Source: Muraenolepis orangiensis (Eukaryota; Chordata; Actinopteri; Gadiformes; Muraenolepididae). Taken from it: a DNA stretch of 64,000 bases. The stretch covers positions 4,703,128-4,767,127 of the forward strand of contig CM051004.1 in the NCBI GenBank assembly GCA_027704905.1, written 5' to 3'. A model generated the notes under the pieces. The model was not told where the DNA came from, did not search any database, and saw only the letters and a program-made list of their open reading frames with translations. The position numbers were made by a program, and so were the translations under genes. Positions 1-54,700 of this stretch are shown here, piece after piece. Within the stretch, counting starts at the first letter, position 1; the number at the start of each line of letters is the position of its first letter.

Positions 1-118
1 TGTATTGTAACATTGTGTATTGTAACATTGTGTATTTTAACATTATTGTGTAACATTGTGTAGCATTATTGTGTAACATTATTGTGTATTGTTACACCGT
101 GACGTAGCGTAACATTAT
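1..118. repeat. TGTATTGTAACATT tandem repeat
   Basis: Imperfect 15-bp units in the sh3rf1 last intron; continues off the window. Confidence 0.7.
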
Positions 119-164
119 GTATATACTATGTAATACAATGTACTATGTAAATAAAGATGGGTAC

Positions 165-15255
<15,091 letters not shown>

Positions 15256-15417
15256 GTCGTCAGGGGGGGAGGGCATGACGTGGTGACGAAGACGAAGACG
15301 AAGAGGAAGGGTCACGTGACTCCCATGCCTTGGCTAGGGCCGCCACGCTGCCATCATCTGGACACAGTGTTATGGTTATGAAGGTATTAGGAGCATCGAG
15401 TCCTGGATTCATTCATT

Positions 15418-17880
15418 CAAAACAACTAGACAACTAGCTAACAACAACTAGACAACTAGCTAACAACAACTAGACTACAAGCTAACAACTAGCTAACAAC
15501 AACTAGACAACTAGCTAACAACAACTAGACAACTAGCTAACAACAACTAGACTACTAGCTAACAACAACTAGACTACTAGTTAACAACAACTAGACAACT
15601 AGCTAACAACAACTAGACTACTAGCCAACATCAACTAGACTACTAGCCAACATCAACTAGACTACTAGCCAACATCAACTAGACTACTAGCTAACAACAA
15701 CTAGACTACTAGCTAACAACAACTACACTACTAGTTAACAACAACTAGACAACTAGCTAACAACAACTAGACTACTAGCCAACAACAACTAGACTACTAG
15801 CTAACAACAACTAGACTACTAGCCAACAACAACTAGACAACTAGCTAACAACAACTAGACTACTAGCTAACAACAACTAGACTACTAGCCAACAACAACT
15901 AGACTACTAGCTAACAACAACTAGACTACTAATAACAACTACACTACTAGTTAACAACAACTAGACAACTAGCCAACAACAACTAGACTACTAGCCAACA
16001 ACAACTAGACTACTAGCCAACAACAACTAGCCAACTAGCTAACAACAGCTAGACTACTAGCTAACAACAACTAGACTACTAGCAAACAACAACTAGACAA
16101 CAACTAGACTACTAGCCAACAACAACTAGCTAACTACTAGACTACTAGCCAACAACAACTAGACAACTAGCTAACAACAACTACACTACTAGCTAACAAC
16201 AACTAGCCAACAACAACTAGACTACTAGCCAACAACAACTAGACTACTAGCTAACAACTAGACTACTAGCTTTATTTGTCAGAAAGAACCAGAGATCATT
16301 ATTATAAACCAGAAGAACCGGAGAACATTATCATGAACCAGAGAACATTATCATGAACCAGAAGAACCGGAGAACATTATCATGAGCCAGAAGAACAGTA
16401 TCATGAACCAGAGAACATTATCATGAACTAGATAACATTATCATGAACCAGAGAACATTATCATGAACCAGATAACATTATCATGAGTCAGAAGAACATT
16501 ATCATGAACCAGATAACATTATCATGAGCCAGAAGAACATTATCATGAACCAGATAACATTATCATGAGCCAGAAGAACATTATCATGAACCAGATAACA
16601 TTATCATGAGCCAGAAGAACATTATCATGAACCAGATAACATTATCATGAGCCAGAAGAACATTATCATGAACCAGATAACATTATCATGAGCCAGAGAA
16701 CAGTATCATGAACCAGAAGAACATTATCATGAGCCAGAAGAACAGTATCATGAACCAGAGAACAGTATCATGAACCAGAAGCACCGATCATGTGTTCGTG
16801 TGTAGTTCAGAGCAAGTGGAACTATTACGTAACAACCCACTTGTTAGAAGTCAATCCAAGAACACAACTATGTGAGTGGCTCTCCAACATATTGATATAG
16901 ATCTAAAAGTTAGATATTTGATATCTAACATATTAATATAGTTCTTGAATATCGTTCCTGACGTCCCTGTTATTCGACAATTAAAGTTCCACACACTAAG
17001 TTAAGTTCGGCTAACTCGATAGCATCGTGCTAACAGAGTTGTAGCTCAACTTAAGACCGTTCAACACGTCACGTTCATCGCGTTAAAAGTTACGAATTAA
17101 TGAAGCGAAGTTACCTCTTCCAAAACAAGAGTCATCTCCTTCCAAAACAAGAGTCCTCTCCTTCCAAAACAAGAGTCCTCTCCTTCCAAAACAAGAGTCC
17201 TCTCCTCCAAAACAAGAGCCCTCTCCTCCAAAACAAGAGTCCTCTCCTTCCAAAACAAGTATTCCCCTCCAAAACAAGAGTCCTCTCCTCCAAAACAAGA
17301 GTCCTCACCTTCCAAAACAAGAGTCCTCTCCTTCCAAAACTAGAGTCCTCTCCTTCCAAAACAAGAGTCCTCTCCTCCAAAACAAGAGTCCTCTCCTTCC
17401 AAAACAAGTCTTCCCCTCCAAAACAAGAGTCCTCTCCTCCAAAACAAGAGTCTTCTCCTCCAAAACAAGAGTCCTCACCTTCCAAAACAAGAGTCCTCTC
17501 CTTCCAAAACTAGAGTCCTCTCCTTTCAAAACAAGAGTCCTCTCCTCCAAAACAAGAGTCCTCTCTTCCAAAACAAGAGTCCTCTCCTTCCAAAACAAGA
17601 GTCCTCGTCTCCAAATTAAAAGTCCTCACCTTCAAAACAAGAGTCCTCTCCTTCCAAAACTAGAGTCCTCTCCTTCCAAAACTAGAATCCTCTCATTCCA
17701 AAACAAGAGTCTTCTCCTCCAAAACAAGAGTCCTCTTCTTCCAAACAAGAGTCCTCTCCTTCCAAAACTAGTCCTCTCCTCCAAAACAAGAGTCCTCTCT
17801 TCCAAAACAAGAGTCCTCTCCCCCCAAAACAAGAGTCCTCGTCTCCAAATCAAAAGTCCTCTCCTCCAAAGTAAGAGTGC
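15418..17880. repeat. Three adjoining minisatellites upstream of the RING exon
   Basis: 15418-16270: AACAACTAGACTACTAGCTA units. 16290-16795: AACATTATCATGAACCAGAT units. 17110-17880: about thirty-five 22-bp units CCAAAACAAGAGTCCTCTCC. 16796-17105 is unique AT-rich sequence with no recognised feature. On the minus strand the last array reads open as a repeat peptide, taken as chance. Confidence 0.88.
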
Positions 17881-18054
17881 CCTCTTTCCGCTCCTTCGCT
17901 GTTAGCAGCTAGCGGGAGACGTGCGCTGTCTTCTTGACTTCAGTAAACGGCTCTCAAAAGTACTACCAACACGGAGTACTTTACTCTAGTACTACTGTAG
18001 CTCTAATATAGTACTACTTGTGTAGTAATAATACACGTCAGCCGCAGTACTCAC

Positions 18055-18330
18055 TTGTTACTCGCTGACGCCGGGAGTCGAACTCCAGCTGCCGAAGCCG
18101 AGCGACATGACGAGAGAATACTACTGGAGAACAAGAGGGAGGAGACAGGAGGAGGAGCAGGGGCCGGGGGGAGAGGGAGAGGGAGATGGAGGAGCAGAGG
18201 GGGGAGAGAGAGGGAGGAGCAAGGGGGAGAGAGAGGGGCCCAGTGGTAGGTGGAGCCAGAGGGAACTGGGAGGAGAGAGGAGGTGCAGAAGTCAGGGTGT
18301 GATTGGCATAATGTGTCAACAAGGACAACC
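18055..18330 (-). other. sh3rf1: Candidate non-coding first exon of sh3rf1
   Basis: A purine/pyrimidine-skewed stretch ends in a consensus donor (ACAA|GTGAGT, reverse strand, donor at 18054). It lies upstream of the RING exon and downstream of the nek1 3' end, where a 5'UTR exon would be expected. Position and donor are the only support; the 5' boundary is a guess. Confidence 0.25.
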
Positions 18331-18404
18331 CTTACATTAGATTAGTATACTTCTTTATATCTAGTATATCGTCAAGAATAGACGCTAGTCGTAATACGAA
18401 TTAC

Positions 18405-18622
18405 GACTAGCGTCCCCCCCCCCCTGCTGCTGCACCCCCCCCCCCCCCCCCTGCTGCTGCACGCACCCCCCCCCCCTGCTGACGCCCCCTCTGCTGCCCC
18501 CCCCCCCCTGCTCACGCCCCCTCTGCTGCCCCCCCCCCTGCTGCTGCCCCCCCCCCCTGCTGACGCCCCCTCTGCTGCCCCACGCCCCTGCCCCCCCCCC
18601 CCCCCCCCCCCTCGGCTCAACA
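18405..18622. repeat. Poly-C tracts with CTGCTG/CTGACG spacers
   Basis: Runs of 8-22 C separated by CTGCTGC or CTGCTGACGCCCCCT; G-quadruplex-prone on the minus strand. Confidence 0.85.
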
Positions 18623-18649
18623 CCTATAACAATCACCACCAATGTCTGA

Positions 18650-19140
18650 CTAACTGTAAAAAACAACTGTAAAAACAAACTATCACAACTCCCTCCCTCT
18701 CTATACTTTACATATGTATTACTAAGATACCTGGTTACTGTACCTGCCATATATATTCAAATCTGTTGATAGAACTGCTCCTACTCCTGTATATACGTAT
18801 ACATTTATACTTGCCATACATTATATATGCTCACTTATACTGTATATACATTTACATCTATATATTTGTATCCTGCTTTCAATAATAGCATACCCCTGAT
18901 CACTACGTTAACTTATCACTTACCTGTATATACATATACCTATTATTATGCTCATATCACATTTATAGCTAGACTGTCTTTTAACCTGTAAATTTAAACT
19001 CTAAATTATATTATATTACCATGCACTTTACTGCAACATTTGCACTAGATTAGCATCTAATACTTCTTAGATGCTAAATAGTTTTCGCTGTACTGTACTT
19101 GTGCTGTGCAATGACAATACATTTGAATCTAATCTAACTA
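18650..19140 (+). repeat. LINE-like 3' tail repeat, copy 1
   Basis: Shares ordered modules with 47630-48050: TTACTGTACCTGCC, CATACCCCTGATCACTAC, CTATTATTATGCTCATAT, then GTGCTGTGCAATGACAATAC and a TTGAATCTAATCTAA tail. This is a 3' tail type common in teleost LINEs. No coding part is kept. Confidence 0.6.
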
Positions 19141-19604
19141 CGTTAATAACTACACAAGATAACTAATAACTACAGAAGTAATTTATTTAAACTCAAATAG
19201 ACTCAAACTCAAAAAGATATTTCGATATTTAAAAAGCAGATACTTTTACACTTGTATATATTCACGCGTTGTGTTGAGTCTCATCCTGAATAGAATCAGA
19301 CATCAGGACCAACGAGAGACCGAGGAGAAGGAGTCCCGTAACCAGGAGATTATTGGAGGAGGTGGCACTTTGGTGTCACTATGATGGTAGAGATGCTAGC
19401 AGGATGTCTCCGGTCATATTTCATCGCTGGGTGAACTCAACACTCATGACTTCATTGAGAGGTTATTGAATGAGGTGTTTTTGTTTTACATGAATTACAA
19501 CACTTCTGGTAACGATTCTCCTGGTTTCATATTCCAATAAACACATGTATTCATTCTTCACAAAGTGTTGATCCAGGATAGACGGGTACAAATAAACAAG
19601 TAAC

Positions 19605-20168
19605 AGAACAATACACAATAAAGTTTATTTCAAAAGTTTATTTTATAGAAATAATTATAATATTTTGTCCATACAGTAACTTCAGTGGAACATCGGACTA
19701 CCAGACAGGTAGTAAACCAGTCAGTAGAAACGGGTAGAAAACAGAAGCTGGAATCCGGCTGATGAAAAGCTTGTAGGAAAAAGAGGCTGATTTGGTTTTG
19801 AGTCCTTGTGTGTGTTCCTCTGTTGCAGAACAACAACTGACACAACTACAACTTGGAGAACAGTGACCTGTAGAAGTGATCATTATTAAGAACAGAATAC
19901 CACCTACATAATAACTTAAGACACACACACACACACACACACATCCACATGTAGGTGAGCTTTGGTTAGTAAGAACACTTCAGGACTCATCTGATTAAAG
20001 ATACAGGCTGCAGTCCATCGAGTGGACTACATTACCCATCATGCAAGTGTGCCTGAAACACTTTCACATGTGATGCTACGACTCCATGCATAGATCCTTC
20101 TGTCCTTCTGACAAAGATGTCTGGAGACCGGAACATTACGGCAACATTACCGGCAGAAGACTGGGACA
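19605..20168 (-). terminator. nek1: nek1 3'UTR with poly(A) signals
   Basis: After the TAA the sequence is mostly unique. Two AATAAA hexamers (reverse strand, 19637-19642 and 19624-19629) sit about 530 bp downstream, marking the probable cleavage region just below 19620. A short (CA)n lies within it at 19920-19943. Confidence 0.6.
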
Positions 20169-46262
<26,094 letters not shown>

Positions 46263-46820
46263 GTCACTGCAATGGCCGCGTCCTCATCGTAGGAACTTCA
46301 ACAAGACCACACGAGTGGATTTATTTTTAAAAATAACACTGGAATACGGGCTCCACAGTCTGGTTGGAGCCTCTATGAAGAACCTGCACACTTTAGAGCA
46401 CCTGTAGTTTAAAAGGAGCATACCCACAACAACCCTAACAGATCATCATTAGACAAACTTAGATCATGTAACTTAAATGACAGGTATACCTACCAGTACT
46501 TAACTTACAGGTATGCCTCTACTTGTGCTCTTACATTAACTTACAGGTGCATCAAAGAAAAAATAAATCTACATCATTTCGCAGGGACCTCCGGAAGCCT
46601 CTTAGGTACCCCAGAGGGCCGCGAGTCGCCTGTTGTGAACCACCACTAAAGCCTACTAGATACAGCGGATACGAGCACAGTACGTCAACGTCCCGTCAAC
46701 TAAACAAGCAGTACAGTGTAGTGAAGTACAGTGTAGTGAAGTACAGTGTAGTGACAGTGAAGTACTGTTATGTGATGTGATATCAGTGCAATAACACACG
46801 GGAGGCTGCTAGTTCCTTAC

Positions 46821-46990
46821 CTCCTGCCGTTGGTCCTGATTCTGACTCTGCGTCCGACAACAGTGAGCATCCATTCGCTTAATTATGATTGGCTTCCACT
46901 GGTGAGGTCCTGGTCGCTGATTGGACAAGAGAGCTGTCAGTCAGCTGGATAGTCCCTGCCCCTCGGTTAACATCTTCCTTAGCAACGGAA
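46821..46990 (-). promoter_or_regulatory. nek1: nek1 5' non-coding exon and promoter region
   Basis: A consensus donor (GGAG|GTAAGG, exon ending at 46821) lies 560 bp upstream of the nek1 ATG exon, as expected for a 5'UTR exon. Just upstream, on the minus strand, are two CCAAT-like motifs (plus-strand GATTGG near 46888 and 46918). An RFX/X-box-like half site (TTCCTTAGCAAC, about 46975-46986) would suit a ciliary gene. The transcription start is not determined. Confidence 0.45.
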
Positions 46991-47629
46991 AGCTACTTTA
47001 GAAATTAACGGGTTAATAAATGAAATAACGATGACATTCAATTAAATATTACCACATTTAAAATAACAGGCCTTCATGTTTGTTTAATTATTCATTATTT
47101 GGTATTATATTGGGTTCATGTCAGCAGTAAAGCATTTATACTCATGTTATCTGTGTTTATTTTATCTTCTGTTTCCTCTCTAGATGTTTCTATTATTATT
47201 ATTTTTATTTACTAAAAATTCACAATCTGAATACATTTAAATAATAAGGAATATTATTCATATTTTTTAAAAGGTAAAGACTCGCGAGACTTTTCATGGG
47301 ACAGCTCTTTTTTTCCCTCTCATTTTAAATCTTTATTAAAATATACGGCATACAAAAGGACAACTACGCAGTACGCACCCAACCGCCCGGGTTGTGTACA
47401 TGGTTGTTTGTATGAGATAATCTATATAAATAAGACACATAAAGACACGGTGTCACCTACATTGACTTAAGTCTTTCTACAGTGTGTTTATACTTTTTGT
47501 TGTATTGAAAACCATATATATAGTCATACAAAATGTAATTTGCTATGGATTCGACTGCCTTGCACTGTAATCACAACTACCTACCTCTACCTATAGTTTA
47601 CATTATTTATTGATAACATACCTGGAAAT

Positions 47630-47779
47630 GTGTACTATTTTTACTGTACCTGCCGTATATATTTGAATCTTCAACTGTTGATATAACTGCATATCCCTGC
47701 TCACCACCTGCTGTATATACATTTATATAGGTTTGTCCTGTTTTTCATAATTGCATACCCCTGATCACTACCTGTTAAA

Positions 47780-47816
<37 letters not shown>

Positions 47817-47826
47817 GCATAATAAT

Positions 47827-47866
<40 letters not shown>

Positions 47867-48052
47867 ATTATTATGCTCATATCTCACACATACTCTATAA
47901 GTAATCTTTTTTCATACATTTGATACTTAAACTGTTATACATTTTATACCTACTTTACTGTTACATTTGCACTCTGGTCAGATGCTAAATTATTTTCTCT
48001 ACTGTAATTGTGCTGTACAATGACAATACATTTTAATCTAATCTAATCTAAT
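47630..48052 (+). repeat. LINE-like 3' tail repeat, copy 2
   Basis: A second copy of the tail at 18650-19140, ending TTTTAATCTAATCTAATCTA. A (TA)n tract (47784-47863), flanked by ATAATAGGTAT and its complement, makes a long AT hairpin. It lies in the nek1/fbxl5 intergenic region. Confidence 0.6.
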
Positions 48053-48179
48053 GCAGAGAAAATAATACTTTCAACGTTTCAATATGAATGTGACAAAACA
48101 ACTTTGCATTTCCAGTCGCCCCAGTCTAGTACATTTGTGCACATGATATTAAGCCAGCATTATTACTGTATATTGTACA

Positions 48180-48191
48180 CACGCACACACG

Positions 48192-48281
<90 letters not shown>
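48180..48281. repeat. (CA)n upstream of fbxl5
   Basis: About 100 bp between nek1 and fbxl5, 185 bp before the fbxl5 ATG. The rest of 46990-48100 is AT-rich intergenic DNA with no further gene seen. Confidence 0.95.
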
Positions 48282-48285
<4 letters not shown>

Positions 48286-48329
48286 GACCAACACAACACG
48301 CGCATCTCCAAAATTGTGAATATCGTACA

Positions 48330-48466
48330 AATATCGTGTCGCACGCGAGCGACGCAGATGACGCAAGTGACGCAGCGACGTGCAAAGACGACGACGACGA
48401 CGCATCGGCCGTGAAGAAGACGAGTGAAGAGGAGACTCGCTGCTCCTCGGGGTTCTAATTAACAAG
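48330..48466 (+). promoter_or_regulatory. fbxl5: fbxl5 CpG-rich 5' region
   Basis: The 130 bp before the fbxl5 ATG are rich in CpG and GACG repeats (ACGACGACGACG, GTGACGCAG), unlike the AT-rich flank. This fits a CpG-type promoter or leader. It starts immediately after a (CA)n tract. The exact start site is unknown. Confidence 0.45.
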
Positions 48467-51160
48467 ATGTCTCCGTCGGTGTTCCCGGAGGAGGTGGACG
48501 TGTTCACGGGTCCTCACTGGAGGATGAAGCAGCTGGTCGGACTCTACTGCGACAAGGTACCGACGACAGTAACGTCCCGTAGCGGTGGAACTGGTAACGT
48601 TCAGTAACTAGCGGGCAGTACTAGCTGTACACTACGTTACACGACTGTTCGACAGAGGGGCTAGCCGGGGCTAACGCTAGCTGCAGTAAACAACAACAAC
48701 AACAACTACGTGACCTGTTTTGTGTTGTTAATCCCGCCGCATTTTGACAGCTAATTACCTCATTGTTATTTATTACGTCACGGTGACGCAATGTCAACAC
48801 GTTTAGTGAGGCTAACGCAAAGCGTGGTGGTGTAGCGCGATGCAAGTGTCGCACTTTAACTCCCTATAACCCTTTAACTCCCTATAACCCTCTAACTTTA
48901 ATAGTCTTAACCGTTAACATTAACTCTACGGACAGTTTATGAACCCAAACCTTGTAAATTATGGTGAAAATCTCCTGGAATGTCCCCCGTTAAAACAGGA
49001 ACCAGTAGAGGAAACACCCAAATCATGGCGATGGACTCTTGACGATGATGATGATAATAATAATAATGATAATAATAACGACAGTGCTTTTAGAAAAGAG
49101 CACACAAACATTTCGTTTTAATATAGCGATATGTATACCATGGATAGTTTTTATCCACGGGCAGTGTGCCTACTGGACTGCTAGGAGTGCTGCTACTATC
49201 ATAACATGTCATTAACATGACACTATCATGCTTTAGCTGGACTTTCTGCACTCATTACAATGACTGCATCGTTCTGCACTGTATTCATGATGCTGCTGCA
49301 CTAATGGCACTTTAAATGTTTTTACATCTTTTGGCACAATTCAAAACGTAAATATCATCCGTCGCTATATTCTTGTTATGTTCATTTTTATTGTATATAG
49401 TATTTTTTTAAGTATTGTTTTAAAAATTCATACTGCGGGAGGGAATGGGGAGTAAGCATTCCATTGTTGCAAATGGCCAATAAAACATCTTGTAGAGTAT
49501 AACACGACAGTTTATTTCCAGATGTTCATGTTGTTTGCCTCTTCATCACAGCTTTGACGTGTTTTCAAGTGCTTTCAATGTGTTTTTTTGTTTTTTTCCA
49601 TGTGTCCAGCTGTCCAACACCAACTTCTCCAACCACCAGGACTTCCGGTCCTTCCTCCGCTCGCTGTGTGACACGTTCACAGAGTTCAAGATGCATGAGC
49701 AGATAGAGAACGAGTGCATCATCGGGCTGCTCCAGCAGCGCAGCTGCACTGTGTACAACGTGCACTCGGACAACAAGCTGAGCGACATGCTCTCGCTGTT
49801 CCACAAGGGCCTGGTCAACGTCAAGGTGAACGCGTGGGGAATACACCATCTCTTATTAAGTCTCCTTCACTGGTAGTGGTGGTGAACTATTGGGAAGGCC
49901 TTTCAAGGCATCACTAGTGCTTCTCAGCCTTTTGTGGTGGAGCGTTTCTATCTGCTTCCTTTCAGATTCAGATTACTTTATTAATCCCGAGGGAAATTAA
50001 GGTGCAACAGTTGACACAGGGGGAATAAATGCACACACAAAATACTAATACCTAAGCTAAAAAACAAAAACAACAACTAACTAAATAAAACTAGTATAAA
50101 CAAAAATATAGTTAAAATAATTCTAAATGAAATCTAAATGTATTGATAGATGAAGATGAATTGCACAATTTACAGTATTATTACAGTAATACGTAGGTAT
50201 ATACAATACACAACAATACGTATAGTGCAAATTGGCAGTAATAATATATTAATAAATAACTCCGAAAAATAAATACTGAAAAAGTGACATGTGAAAAGTG
50301 AATTAGAATTTGAAATAGAATTTACAGTGCAAAGTTACAGTGAGATGATTTACAGTGCGTTGACCAAAAAAATAAAAATAATAAGTACGTTGGCCTCAGG
50401 TCACTGAGTCTCCACTGTCCCTCTCACGACCCGAGGTAGATGAATTAAAGAGTCTGATGGCCACAGGAAGAAAGGACTTCCTGTGGCGTTCTGTGGTGCA
50501 CCTGGGTGGAATGAGTCTGTTGCTAAAGGTGCTTCTATATGAGGTCAGCACCTGATGGAGAGGGTGAGAGTTGTTGTCAAGGATACTACGCAGCATCCTT
50601 CTCTCAGACACCACCAACAAGGAGTCCAGCTGGACCCCCAGGACAGCGCCAGCCTTCCTGACAATCCTGCTGATCTTGTTGGCGTCTGCTGACATGGCGT
50701 AGCAGTGCTGAATGCAACAACTTAAATATGCCATAAAAGTCAACTGACTGCTGACTGCTGACCATAACCGTTAACTGACTGCTGACTGCTGACCATAACC
50801 GTTAACTGAGGGGCGCTTCCTTATTACTGAACCGGTTTTTAAACAGAAGTTGTATTTGTTATCCAATCACCTGACGATTATCCAATCACTTGAAGATTAA
50901 CAGTCAGAGATTCAAACATCCCTGACTGGGTGGTGTTGTCCCTGACTGGGTGGTGTTGTGTTGTCCCTGACTGGGTGGGGTTGTGTTGTCCCTGACTGGG
51001 TGGTGTTGTGTTGTCCCTGACTGGGTGGTGTTGTTTCAGAATGAACACGAGCAGCTGAACTACGCCCGACAGCTGAAGGAGAGACTGGAGGCGTTCACAC
51101 AGGACTTCCTGCCCCACATGAAGGAGGAGGAGGAGGTGAGCTATACATAGATGTACATGT

Positions 51161-51202
<42 letters not shown>

Positions 51203-51233
51203 TATATATATATAGGTATATATATATATATAT

Positions 51234-51274
<41 letters not shown>

Positions 51275-51382
51275 TATATATATATATATATATATATATA
51301 GGTATATATATATATATAGGTATAGATATATCTATATATCTATATATATATATATATATATATCTATATATATATATATATA

Positions 51383-51440
<58 letters not shown>

Positions 51441-51725
51441 TATATACAGAACATTAGTATACCAATAGATACATGTATAGGGCTGAGTGTCTGACCTGGG
51501 GTTGAGTGTGTGTGCCCTCTGGTCCGCAGGTGTTCCAGCCCATGCTGATGCAGTACTTCAGCTACGAGGAGCTGAAGGACATCAAGAAGCAGGTGATGGA
51601 GGAACACCGGCGCCAGCAGCAGTCTGAGTGTGCAGCAGAGGTCCTGAAGGGCCTCAGTCTCTGGAGTCAGGCGGAGGAGCTGCAGAAGGCCTTCAAATAC
51701 AAGGACCACGAGAAGACTGACCATG
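48467..51725 (+). CDS. fbxl5: fbxl5 hemerythrin-like domain exons
   Basis: The four exons encode the iron-binding bundle. The di-iron ligands known in human (H15, H57, E58, E61, H80, H126, E130) are all present, shifted by two: H17, H59, E60, E63, H82, H128, E132. They lie in FTGPHWRMKQ, KMHEQIENE, VYNVHSDNK and FLPHMKEEEE. The domain that makes FBXL5 stability depend on iron should therefore work. Exon 4 ends GACCATG|GTGGGC in phase 1. Confidence 0.95.
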
Positions 51726-54700
51726 GTGGGCAGTCATAGCCCTGCAGCCTGTAGCCACTCTCCTCAAACACATAGCCACTCCCCTCAAACACATAGCCAC
51801 TCCCCTCCAGCCTACAGCCACACCCTCCAGCCTGTCCAGTACGTCAAACCGTGTTCCTGTGTTCCCCCCCCCACCAGAAGCGGACCCGAGGGGCGGGGAC
51901 TCGGCCCACATCTCCCTGTTGCCCACTGAGACCCTGCTGAGGCTCCTGGGGTACCTGGGCCCGGCGGACCTGTGTCGCTGCAGCCAGGTCTGCAGCCGCT
52001 GGGCTCAGCTGGCCAGGACCGGATCCCTGTGGAGACACCTGTACCCGGTACACTGGGCCACAGGTAGGACACACCTGGAGACCCTCTGGTCCCCTTTATC
52101 TGTCATATAGATATCAATATATATATATACACACACCAACATGAGAATATATGTTGGTATAAAAGGATATGTAGTGTCAGTACCCACCTGAAGACACTCT
52201 GGACCCCTCATGTCTCAGGTATGAAGGATGTAGGCAGTCTGTCAGGACGGGGGTACTAGAAGGTTCACTAGAACCATGTACCAATAAAGACAAACATGGA
52301 CCTGGTGGTGTAAAATAGTTGGTGGTGGTGGTGTAATGGACCTGGTGGTGTTCTGTAGGAGGCGAGTACCGTGGACCCCCAGACGAGGTGGACCAGGAGC
52401 CCCACGAGGACTGGGTGAAGAGTCGGCGGCACGAGGACCGGGTCTTCCGGGACGAGGATGCGGACGTGGACGAGTCGGGTGAGTTGTGACCTCACTTCCT
52501 GGGAGGAAGTCACATGATGCATTTAAACATGTAAAATAACACGATGAGGTAAAACTTTGCGAACCTCTCATGGACGGAACATGAACAGAAATATAGAGAA
52601 CGCCCCGACCTGCAGCAGAACCTGGGTTAGGGACTATGAACAGGACCAGAACCGGGGTGTCTAACATGACCTTGTGGTGTAGATGTGTCGGGCCCTGTGG
52701 AGGACTCCAGGGCCATCAGCGTGGTCCAGCGGGAGAAGAAGCTTCTGAAGGGGATGATCCAGAACCTTCTGCCGGTCGTGAGCTCCTCCGTCAGGTCTGT
52801 GGTTCTGGCCTACAGCTCCACTGTCTCCAGCAAAATGGTACGTTTTTACTTTGGGGAACCGTGGGACTGGGTTCTCGGTGTCTAGTGCAGTGATTTTTGA
52901 TTGAGGTGGGAAATTATCCAATTGCACTTAATTAGTCCAAAAATATATAATTGCGTTACTACAAATAAATAGCCGTGGTAGTGCTACTGTGCCTGCAATG
53001 AAGTGACTGGCCGTGTAATTAATACCGTATTTTCCGGACTATAAGTTGCGCTTTTTTTCGCGGCCGCCGATCAATTTCTGCTGATATTTACTCTTAACCG
53101 TTCGATCGGAGCTCTCAAAAACGGCCGATCAGAAGAGCTAATCAGATGATGCAAAGTACACAAGACAAAAGCAAAACAAATCCCCTTTAAGAACCCAGAG
53201 GCCCTTTAAGAACCCAGAGGCCCTTTAAGAACCCAGAGGCCCTTTAAGAACCCAGAGGCCCTTTAAGAACCCAGGGGCCCTTTAAGAACCCAGGGGCCCG
53301 CTGACCTGCTCTGTTCCTCCACAGGTGCGTCAGGTCCTGGCGTTGTGCCCCAACATCACTCACCTGGACCTGACCCAGACAGACATCACAGACTCTGCTT
53401 TTGACTGGTAGGTGTTCTGCTGGGTCTTTCAATACTGAAGTAATAAGACCTCAGACTGTAAGGTGGTTCTCTGGTTCTCCTCAGCTGGTCCTCTCTGGGC
53501 TCCTCCCCCTCCCTGGAGCACCTGGACCTGTCGGGCTGCGAGAAGATCTCTGACCAGACGCTGAAGAAGCTGTCCGTGGCCTTGGGCGGCCTGCCCCCCT
53601 CCACGCACCTGGACCGGCTCCTGGGGCGCAGAGCCCGGCTGCTAAGGAGCCCCGCCCTTCCCCCGGGACCCAAGCGACGGCGGGTCCCGGCCCGGGTCTG
53701 GCTGCTGGACCCCTCAGAGCTGACGGACATCGAGGACACCGCGGAGTGGAGCCGCCGCGGGGCCGAAGGCAGAGGGAGGAGCTTCAGGGCCCTGTCTCTG
53801 GAGGAAGGCTCCTCCTCCTGTTGCTGCAGAAGGAGCAAGAGGCGCGGGCACCGGACCGCTCTGGGCGCCTCCTTCCTGCAGCGGCGCTACGGCACGGCGG
53901 GAGACACGCTATGTGATCACTACTCCTGCTGCTCCGGGGACACGGCCCCCAGGACTGAGCCCTGCTCCCCATGTGAGCCCTTCTCTCCGGGGGAATCCTG
54001 CTTCCATGGGGAACCCTGCTCCCCATGGGAACCCTGCTCCCCAGGGGAACCCTGCTCCCCATGGGAACCCTGCTCCCCAGGGGAACCCTGCTCCCCGGAC
54101 TCTCAGAGAAGCTGGCAGGGCCGGGGGCCTGGGAGGAGCAACAGACGACCCCTGAGGTTCCTCAGCCTCTCTGGATGCTACCAGGTCACAGACGCTGGAC
54201 TCAGGTGAACCCCCGCACACCACTCTACTGATAACCTGGTGGTGTTCCTCAGGGGCTCTGTCTCTGTATATAACCTGGTGGTGTTCCTCAGGGTTCTCTG
54301 TGTATATAACCTGGTGGTGTTTCTCAAGGCTCTGTCTCTATATAACCTGGTGGTGTTCCTCAGGGCTCTGTCTCTGTATATAACCTGGTGGTGTTCCTCA
54401 GGGCTCTGTCTCGGTGTATAACCTGGTGGTGTTCCTCAGGGCTCTCTCACAGGGTGGAGGACTCCCATCTCTGGAGCACCTGAACCTGTCCGGCTGCCTT
54501 CTGGTGACGGAGGTGGGTCTGAGGGAGCTGGTGTCCGCCTGCCCCGCCCTGAACGACGAGCACTTCTACTACTGCGACAACATTGACGGTACGGAGCACG
54601 TCTCTCTGTTGGGTGGGGGGGGGGGGTCGTAGAGGTGGTGATGTGGGGGTCTCTGAGCCTCAAAGTCCTGGCAGGTAGATTAGATTCTAATTTATTGTCA

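Noticed and set aside
15418..16795. Possible CRISPR array
   Set aside because: Head-to-tail units without unique spacers, in a vertebrate intron; an ordinary minisatellite.
17083..17853. Minus-strand frames rich in FWRRGLL/EDSCFG repeats
   Set aside because: Translation of a 22-bp minisatellite; the frames shift from unit to unit.
53784..54223. Minus-strand frames across fbxl5 exon 9
   Set aside because: GC-rich shadows of the conserved fbxl5 reading frame.
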